Below, piece by piece: positions 1 to 9,100 of a DNA stretch of 10,030 nt (its first letter is position 1; each line of letters opens with the position of its first letter). The stretch covers positions 119 to 10,148 of the forward strand of contig QAXH01000340.1 of NCBI GenBank assembly GCA_004335635.1. Direction: 5' to 3'. Below the pieces are notes generated by a model that searched no databases, was not told the DNA's origin, and saw only the letters and a list, made by a program, of their open reading frames with translations. The stretch is from Chloromonas sp. AAM2. Taxonomy: Eukaryota > Chlorophyta > Chlorophyceae > Chlamydomonadales > Chlamydomonadaceae. The position numbers and the translations under genes are program-made.

Positions 1-200
1 CAGGGGACTGAGCGTCCGGAACGGCAGCGTGCACTGGTAGCGGGGCAGTGGTAGGGGTCTGCACATTCCTGGTACTGAAGTTAATGGCCTGAGAACCGGA
101 GAGACCAGGCCGTGATGATTGCCAGAACTCTGGCCTGATCCGTTGTATGTATTCGTTTTCTGATGTGTATTTGGTATCAGTCTAAACCTCGTAATGTTAC
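1..200 (-). other. Intron after exon q, next exon not resolved
   Basis: No PPVFH-WF coding is visible. An AG at 8-9 (minus strand gacgctcag) would leave seven exon bases at the window edge and would give Ile-Pro-Leu with the split codon. Another AG (aatgtgcag) opens a frame that does not resemble the family. Neither is supported enough to call. Confidence 0.4.
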
Positions 201-287
201 ATGTTGTGCCGCACCTTGTCCATTAGCTTGGCCCGGCTGGGGTCGCTCCACCCCTCCCAGATCTTACGCACCATGGGCGCGTACTCA
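201..287 (-). CDS. ATR: ATR exon q: kinase C-lobe start, insert before the LP-PPVFH motif
   Basis: Residues 636-663. The acceptor is tttcctgcag. EYAPMVRKIWEGWSDPSRAKLMDKVRHN aligns in length with the plant ATR segment between the hinge helix and the conserved 'LPxFPPVFHxWF'. Reading on gives ATG TAA, so the exon must stop at a donor, most likely AT|gtaaca, leaving two bases for the next exon. If that donor is wrong, the protein would end here without a catalytic loop. The next exon is not securely visible in 1-200. Confidence 0.83.
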
Positions 288-3099
288 CTGCAGGAAAGAA
301 ACGTGCAGAAACGGAGGCATGTGACGCTACCGCCCTGATCCATGACGGCTTTTTCATGTCCAACGGGTGTTTGTAGTTGGACACTAGGCACTTGACGTCT
401 GGAAGCAGCACAGCTCCAATATTGGTGTAGGTTTTCGCAAGTCCTGTTTGCAGATTGCACGCACATGCATGTGACAAACTGTACGTTGTGTTTTTCCTTG
501 AGGTAATGCTTCCAGCGTAGTCTTATCCTGGTTATTGTGTACACCTTTCGAATCATGCAGCCAGTGTCTTGCAACCAGCGGGCATTTAAATGCCCATTTA
601 TGTAGACTTCCAACCTCTGGGAGTTTCCACACACTCACTTGCGCTTGACCACCCCTTCGCTGACGTAAATCTCCTCACACGCGCCCTTGAACGTGGTCAG
701 GTGGTTCAGCCACTGCGAGAGATGAGCAGTGTGTACATACTCATGAATTGAAGGCATTTGCATCCCGTATGTGCAGTTTGAGATGTCCGGAGGCCGGAGG
801 CAACTGTGGTAGAGAACTGACAGTCTGTAACAAACAGATAAAAAACAGAAAAGATACTAGCCAAGGTCTAGACAAGGTGCAAGCATGCCTGGCCAGGGCG
901 AGATCGGGTGCTGAACTACGTTGGCTGTTGAGAGCATGTTATCATGCTTTAAAGCTGTACTTTCCAGATAGGTTTTGGTTCAGTCACAGCGCCACAAGCG
1001 CATCGGTTTATGTTGAGAATGGTGGTATGGGTTAATCCAACCCATGGCTTGCTAATGTGACCCTCTTGCTTACTTCTGTGTAATCAAATCAAATGAATGG
1101 TGATGAAAGAGCGTTACCTGCAGTATTCCAGTGTCTTTTGCTAGGACGATTGCCTACCACATGTGGTTATGTCATCCATGTAATGAAATGTCATCGCGCA
1201 TGCATGATTCTCACTTGCAGAATTCCTGTGTCTTCTGCGAGGACTATCACAGCGTACGTGCGCAGCCTCAGCCCCCTCCGTCTGCTAGCACTGTTGGCAG
1301 CAAACAACCGGTTGGCCAGGCTCACAAAGTCCATCAACCTGCGAGCACACACACGCCGTGTGTGCGTGAACACGGATGTGCTTCTGTGATAACAACGTGT
1401 GAAAGATGCAGACGTATCATTGTGTGTGTACAGAGGCCTGTCTTGACCCCAAAAAGCCTCGACTCCCAAAAGCCTTGAGAATCACACACACACACACACA
1501 CATACATAGCTTTCTGCAAAAGCCTGACTTGATCCTGGAGAGCTGCAACTGACCGGCCAGGCTGACAAAGTCCTTCAGCTGTAAGAGTACGGCGGTACAG
1601 CAACCACATGGGTGCTTGTCAAGCCTGCGTCAATGCTCAGCAGTAGTGATACCACAGCATACGACGACCGATACCACGGCACTACACTTCAATGTGCACG
1701 GGCCAAACCTTATTGCATCACCCCATGACCCCAAAGTAGGTCAGGGCAGGCCCATACCAATCCATGTTCTGTGACGGCCTTCCTAATTTAAACATACTCA
1801 TACTGTGATGTGAATGTACAACCCCACAAGGAAAAGACGACCTCCACATTTCGCTTGTTGCTCAACTCCACAGGCACACCAGCACACAACATCCATCCTT
1901 GCCTGTAGTCCTTCCTCAGGTCGTCCTTGGGCTTGGCTAGGAAGGGGTACTCACGGCCATCCGACCCTACCAGGACAATCTTCTTGGGCCGCTGGAGGCT
2001 GGTCATCACCTGGGGAACAAAGCAGTGGTACGCTCAAAATCCATGTCTAATCTCCCAGCTTTCCATTCTACTCCCAGCCTTTAGTGCAGAATACGCAGGC
2101 ACGTCAGACCTGGAATGCACTCATAGGCACTCATAACACTTGGAACAGCTCATCAGTCATCACTGCGTACGAACTACTGGCTACAACAAGAACACTTGAT
2201 CTTCTTCACCTAGCTGTTCCGTTCTGAAACATGACCAGTTGGTTGATCATATCAGTCGCAGCATAAGGATAAGGTCACAAAGGTAGGCGGCCGTGTGAAC
2301 GACTACACAGCAGCCGAGCTTTATATCCTCATTCACGCACGCAGATTACCAACAGCAGTGGTCCGCCAAACCACACTGAGGCGAGACACCCTATTGATAC
2401 TGAGCCACTGTTTCCCATCCTGTTGATGGCAGTCTCACCGTGATTTCGTCCTGCATGCCTGTGATGGTGACGATGTTGTCCGCTGTAGTGGGGGCTGGCT
2501 TGGCGCCCGCCGGTGTGGCGGCGACCGGCACGGGGGGCAGAGTCACGGCAAAGGCCTCTTGCACCGGCACCATAACCTGAAGAGGCACATGCACACACAC
2601 AGTACATGAATAAGGTTGTGCCATGAGATAGTAGAAACTAACAGTAGATATGAACACAGTTCACGTGCGAGGATATCCAGCAGGTCAATACCTCCCAACC
2701 TCAACAAACAGGCGCGTTGTACTGTGCATGTTGTCACTGAGTGCAGGAGGCAACCCTTATGCGCAAACCACTGACAGTACCAGCAACAACAGAACTTCAG
2801 GTCTTTACATTGGAGGTCAGCATGTTGTTGCGTGTCCGTTCCTACCCCAGGCTTGCTACGATGGATGCATTATCAACAGGACTTATGGTATGCACTTGCA
2901 CTTGTCTGCTGTGTATCGCATCGGCCACACACGGTCTTGCATTTGGGTGTCGGCATATCCTTGCATGTGCATGTTTTTTGGGGGCACCATGCCCATGCTT
3001 TGCTTAGGATGGAGATGTTGGCTGCTGCTGAGCGCCTAGCTGGTTGGTCCTGCGGTACCGTGGGTTGAACCATGAGAAGCTATGTAATGAAGCTATGTA

Positions 3100-3161
<62 letters not shown>

Positions 3162-6100
3162 AATATCCTTGCCTGCCCATTCCAGGCTGTGCAAAACGGC
3201 CCTGGCAACCATTTCAGGCTTGTCTTATTGGCAGTGCACAGCGCCACACCGCTCACTTTGCAGTTAGGGAGGATGCCGAGGAAGCTGCTGAATTCAGCAC
3301 GTGCTGATAACGTCCTGCATGGCAGCACATGGGCATGTCACGCATGGGCTTAATCATTCACATGGGCCATGCGGTTCGTGTAAGCACATTGACTGTACAC
3401 GTTGCCAGATCATTCTTGGGGTTCCAGAACAGTCGTTTTGAACAAGCGTTACGTCAATTTGCTCATCTTGTGACTTTATGCATGGCTTATGACAGAACCA
3501 TGTGACACATCATTGTAGGCAACATATACAATGTCTGGCTTGGCTTGGCCCCTCGCTTACTTGGTGACCTTGTCCCTGGGCGGCTGCCACATGGTCAGCT
3601 TAATCAGTCCCTCGACCAAGGCCCGGAAGCCTTCCACCAGCTGCTGCTGCGCTGGCCCCTGCTGCCTCGCCGCGCCTAGTAGGGCTGCTGCCACGGTGCG
3701 GCGCGAGGCGGAGGAGGAGCGCAGGAGACAGGCAATGGCCCACAGGGTCTGGTGCGGGTACGCGTCTAGGCACCGGCCAAGGACACCCTGCGTGAGGCAG
3801 GGGTGGATGAAGTGAGGGGCTTCAGGGGCAGCCGTTGATGACATGCTGCACTGGTGCACTGACACCTGATGCTACACATGAACAACCTGCAGCTTCAAAG
3901 TTGTGTAATAGAATGTTAGGGCAGAGTTTCAAGGACGGGACGTCAGGGGCAGGATTTCAGGGACAGCATTTGGTGAGGCAGTGGCAGAAGCAGGGTAGTG
4001 GCGGCAATGGATAGGGGGCAGAAGTTGGTGCGATGGCTAATGGAAGATGTGTGCACTGGTGCATGTGGCTGCACGTGAACAAGGGTTCATCGTGATGTTG
4101 ATCGGTAATTAAACCACGTGATCAAAGTGACCATGCAAAACCGATCATTTCAGCATGCGAGAACATGTGATCTCACCTGCAGCACCTCACACACATCCGG
4201 GTTCCTGTGACAAATGCGTGAGATGATCTGGGAAAGTGTGACCAGCCAGGCCACCGGGGGGATGTTGAGCGCAAAGTCCTTCATCAAGTTGACAACCTGA
4301 AGGACAGAGGGAGAACACAGCTCAATGCCACAAAGCGATTGCCGCTTTCAATACACAACATTATAACAGGCATTCTGCAGGTTCAATGGGCATGTCAGGG
4401 TGATGGGCATAGTACCAAGTCAAAGATCAGGCAGACACACGGAGGATTCAAGCCAAAGGCCGTTGTAACGCCATGAGAAGGCACAGCAAGGGTCATGAAT
4501 GCGACATTTGCGTTTGTGCTGCAAGAGGAGCAACACCCATCGCTCACCGCAGTGCCTGCAATCTTTTCCTTCTGGGGCGTTGCCCTGCCCGCCCGCTGCA
4601 GCTGGTCTGTGCCAAAGTCACAGTAGAGGGTAAGCATGCGGGGCAGACACTGGACCACGTGATGGTACCCAGCCTGAATGCACCTGCATGGAAGATATGG
4701 GCATGTATCTGCATGGAGACATGTGCATGCAAGCACATCATGGCTTCATGTAACTGCATGGAAACAAGTGCAAGGCTACTTGAAGAGATAACGACGTGTG
4801 CATGCATGGCAAGGCGGTGTGCATCTGCATGGAGACATGTGCATGCATGAACATCATGGCTTCGTGTATCTGCATGGAAACAAGTGCATGCGCGCTTGTC
4901 GAGGCTACAAGGAATGATCATGACGTGTGCATGCATGGCAAGGCGGTGTGCATCTGAATGGAGACATGTGTGTTGAAACGTGTATATGCATGTGTACTTG
5001 GGCTGCATGGATCTGCATGTGGGCAGCGGCATGCATTCACTCATGTCACGGCTGCTTGGGTTTGCTGGAGGCATGCGAGTGCATGTCTGCCAGGGCTGCA
5101 TGCGTCTGTCAGGCAGGTGCTTACCTTCCATAGTTGCTGATGATGTCAGGCAGGTATTCGTAGTACTGCCGCTCTTCACCTAAGATGATCTTGGCGCGGC
5201 CACCCAGCCTACGAAAGGGCACAACACACATACAAGAGAGATTTTCGCATAAATACGCTTTGTTGCCCTTCAAGGATAGGTTGCAATGCATCAACTGGCC
5301 CACTAACACATAGTGTGTACACTCAAGGTAAAGCTTGTTCCGGTCCAATGGGCCCATTTTGCAGCCCATGTTGCAGTGCTTCCACGGGCCCACATAGAGT
5401 CCTTTGACCTAAACTTAGGCGGCTCTTTCCTGTTCTGCCTTGAGTTGGCCTGCCTTGCCTGCCGAGTTCGCTGCGTTCGTTGTGCTTTCTTGCTCAGGGT
5501 AGGCCAGGGCAATGCCCATCCCGTGCCGTGTCCTCTGACGGCTTTTCTGGTGTAAATGCATATATATCACACATCGCATACTTACCGTTTCCATTGCTGA
5601 TTGCCCCACTGAATGCCCACCCACCTGTCATTCTTCTTTTGTGTAGCAGTTGCGTAACCCATGCCCGCTATGGCCCTGCCGCTGTCCAAGCCCCTGGAGG
5701 TCTGACGGCGCTTGGCATCCTGGTACAGGTGGTCCAGGTAGCTGAGCAGGCAAAGGCAGGAAGACATGCAGTGAGTTCATGCCAAGCGATGCACATTCTA
5801 CAGCAGAGTCAGTACATGTGGTCGAGGTGACTGAACGGGCAAGGATAGAAAGACACGAACACCAAAGTTGTGTGATAAGTTCATGTCAAGCACGGTCGCA
5901 GCATGCACATGCCCTCCTACCCACCTTTTCATAATGGTAGCCTAACAATCAAAACCAGGAAGGCAAGCCTCGCAGGTGGTAGGAGACACAGGGATTAACA
6001 AAAGGCTGGGCCGCTTGCACAATCAACAACAATAGTCAACTGGTTGCACCTGCCACTATGACGGTGTAAGCACGCTACCACAGGGAGCCTGTGTGAAGCA

Positions 6101-9100
6101 TACTAGTGTACACAGCACACTCACCGTGCGTACTGGAAATACGGCTTCTCCCACTTTGGCTCCAGTTTGATGGCCTCCTCAAACATGCGCTTGAGATCAG
6201 CATAGCCCTGCTGGCCCTGAAAACACATGCATTTTCTTTCATATTTGCTCCCTTGGGTTGGCAAGATAGAGCTTTTTGCATGGAGTTACCTTCATATATT
6301 TTGGGAAGCTGAGGTTACCATACACGTTACGTTGTTGTACTGTGAGGTAAGGTGGGGAAACAGTCTGATGGTGCAGTTCGCACTCGCTGGTATCTACTTT
6401 GTGGCTGCACATGACGCAGTTTGGTACAGCATGGTAGAGAGCAAGAAGGAAAAGATGAAAAACTTTGACTGCCACTTGTTCGCTTGTGATCACAGAGCAC
6501 TGGTCAACAAACAGGCTGGGATGCAGGCTGCCTGCCCGGCTTCAGCTGGGATGTGGGTCAATCAAAAAGGTGAAAAAGGTGGGGAAGTTTGCTCAGCTTG
6601 ACCATGTGCTTTGGGGCCTCTGTGCCTGAAATGCCTCTGCCTGTGATTTTGACTTGGACACAGCGAAACAACAGCTGAAATCAGTTTGTTTGGTTTTGGT
6701 TTTGGCTTGGTTTGTAGTTTGGACGTGGACACAACAGTTCGTGCTGACACTGCACAACCCGGATGCATTTCGTCCTATATCCTGCATCCTGTCACCTGCT
6801 CAGCCATCCACTTTGCCAGTTGCAGTGCCAGCTGTGCCTTGGCCAACGGACTTGTGTTCTGAGAGCCCTCCGCCTTCTGCTGCGACCTGCAGCTACCGCA
6901 ACATCACATCAAAGCTGTTTCATGATCAACTGTTTTACTGGCCCAGAATTGCTTCTGGATTATTGCTAAACTGCTGATTTCAACTGTGACTGGAGTGCAC
7001 GCCTATTGCCAAATATACACAGACGCAAACAGATAGCATCGACATCAACAAACCACGATGACACACATGCTGTGCATTTAATGGTTCACTAACGGTTCCA
7101 TTCTCAGACTGGTTCAAGTCTCAACACGCAACCCAATGCGACCCGATAGCCACAGATGTGCGGGCCCGCGTCAATGCCACACCCCACCTTTTTGGCTCAG
7201 CACTCAATTCAGCGCTCAGCTCCGCCAGTGCCCTTCTCTCCCTGCCCGAGTGCCACAGCAGCTTGGCCCTTTCCAGGGCAGCCCCTGGGGCACTGGATGC
7301 CACTGCCTCGAGCACTGCAGCCTCAGCAGCCTCAAAATGACCTGGGCAGAGGAAGTGACGATTGCATCCGGGAAGCCGTCAAAGGCATGCAGACCACCCT
7401 GAACTAGAATGAAAAGTTGACCTGAGCAGGTTGTGACAACAGCATGGCCAAGAGGTGATTTGCCTGTGATCTGCCATAAAAATGTGAATGGCGATGGTCA
7501 TCTGTGGAAGGGTTCAAGGTGGTAGCTGGACAAGTTTAGTGGAGGTAATCTGGGCATGTCTGCACAAGAGTCTGTGTGAGCACGAAACCAAACTGTGAAG
7601 ACGCTGACATGCATCAGTGTTGCCTGAATGTGCCACCCCCACGTCAAGGGTAATCTGACATGTGAATGAAATTGATTTCAAACGGCATTGATGAGTGGAC
7701 TTTAAGATTGCAACTGCAAACATTCCCTGGTTTGTTCTGGCCCGAGCCCAACACCAAACCTGCGCCTCAGGCCTGCACCATACTAGGGTAGGTCAGGGTG
7801 GTACACAGCCCATGTTCTTCTCCGCTGTCACCAGACATGCACCCCACCTGTTGTCCTGCACAGCTGGGCGTACTGCAGCCTTAGCTGTCCCACCTCCCCT
7901 GATAGCGGCAGCAAACCAGCCAGCTGGCGCCGCAGCGACAACTGAGCCTCCTGCAGTGATAGGTTGGACTGCGGGACAGAGGGGGAGGAGTGGGAGACAA
8001 AGGCCAGGTGCGTCGATTGTCAGACATGCATTCTGTGCTCTGTTCCTGTTTTTCGTGGCTGGTTGCCTTTCTTTCTGCCTTGTTCGTTCCTGCCTTTTCT
8101 GCCTTTGGGCTAATTTCTGCCTTTGTTCCTGCCTTTCTTCTCATTTCTTGCTCAGGGTAGATCAGGGCGGTACACATCCCGTCCCGTGTCCTTTGACGGC
8201 TTCCCTGATGTCACAAATAAATCAGTTAATTGACTCGTGTGTGGTCCAGTCCATTGGATCCACTCTGGGAGTCACACTTGAAATGACGATAATCGCAAGA
8301 GCCAGGATTGACTGCAGCGAGACAGGTGGAGGGGGTGGCACTGGCAAGGCCAAAATTGAGAAGTGAAGCATTGCTAGGTGTATTGACAGGTCATCGCTAG
8401 GTGCACTGTTCATCAACAACAACAAGCTACTGAGACTATCCAAGCACATATGAGAAGGGAAAGCAAGGAGAGTTTGTTGAGTTTGAGTGGTTTGTTCTAA
8501 CCAACAATGGTTTACATTGAATGGGCAGGCGCTGACGAAGGTGCCAACGCGCGAAGATAGCACTAGGACTACTTCAGGCCTGTTTTTATGACGTCTTCAC
8601 CCCTTTGCCTCTCTAAAGCTGCGTTCAATCCTGACCACACAAGGCACTAGTTATGTTGACCACTTCCTGGCTGCAAGCCTTATGCCAAACAAGCCCAAAC
8701 AAGCCCAACATAAGAGTTGTGTTGAACACATTGCCAATGCGAGCATAATCTTATCATGTTAAATAATTGCTGCACAGCTGGCAAATATGCCAACACACTC
8801 GAGCTGTGTTTAACACTTTGCCGCTTGGGGCTCCATGTGACCAGCCCCACCTGCGCTGCAGCTGACCTCTCAGACCATCGGAGCCGCTTCTTCAAGCCGT
8901 TGATTGTGAGGCCTGTGTGTGAGGGCTGAGTTGGTGTCATGCCTCGTGATTCCGTCCGTAGAGCAGCGGCGTCCTGCAGTTTGCGCAGGGCACGGCCATG
9001 TCAGACATGATATTTGACGCACCATGTGAAACATTCGTGTACAGCTACATGGTGTTTGTCGTGTGTTCTTACTGACATGACACCTATGACGTACTGATGA

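Noticed and set aside
1..7. Start of the next ATR exon at the window edge
   Set aside because: Seven bases after an AG are too few to judge, and Ile-Pro-Leu is not a clear match to the expected LP motif.
3072..3353. Plus-strand frame with a poly-Asp run and minus-strand frame with a poly-Ser run
   Set aside because: Both are translations of the intronic (TGA)20 tract.
4548..4674. Alternative acceptor gcattcag for exon i
   Set aside because: It puts the reading one base out after exon h and loses QCLPRMLTL.
4700..4980. CRISPR-like array
   Set aside because: The units are long, contiguous and diverged, with no unique spacers, inside an intron of a eukaryotic gene.
4544..5179. 211-codon minus-strand open frame rich in His, Cys, Met and Ala
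   Set aside because: It runs through the 4700-4980 minisatellite and is out of register with the ATR exons at both ends. The repeat lacks stops in this frame by its composition.
6560..6625. Candidate ATR exon (minus strand, tttcag then HRGPKAHGQ)
   Set aside because: Phase and sequence do not fit between exons d and f. The exon at 6796-6886 does, with AKAQLALQLAKW.
6680..6720. Telomere-like GGTTTT run
   Set aside because: Only two or three irregular units in a T/G-rich intron patch.
7695..8366. 223-codon plus-strand open frame with a hydrophobic Cys/Phe/Leu stretch
   Set aside because: It is antisense to ATR exon c and runs through the pyrimidine-rich lead of the dispersed repeat, which reads as Phe/Leu/Cys. 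No family resemblance.
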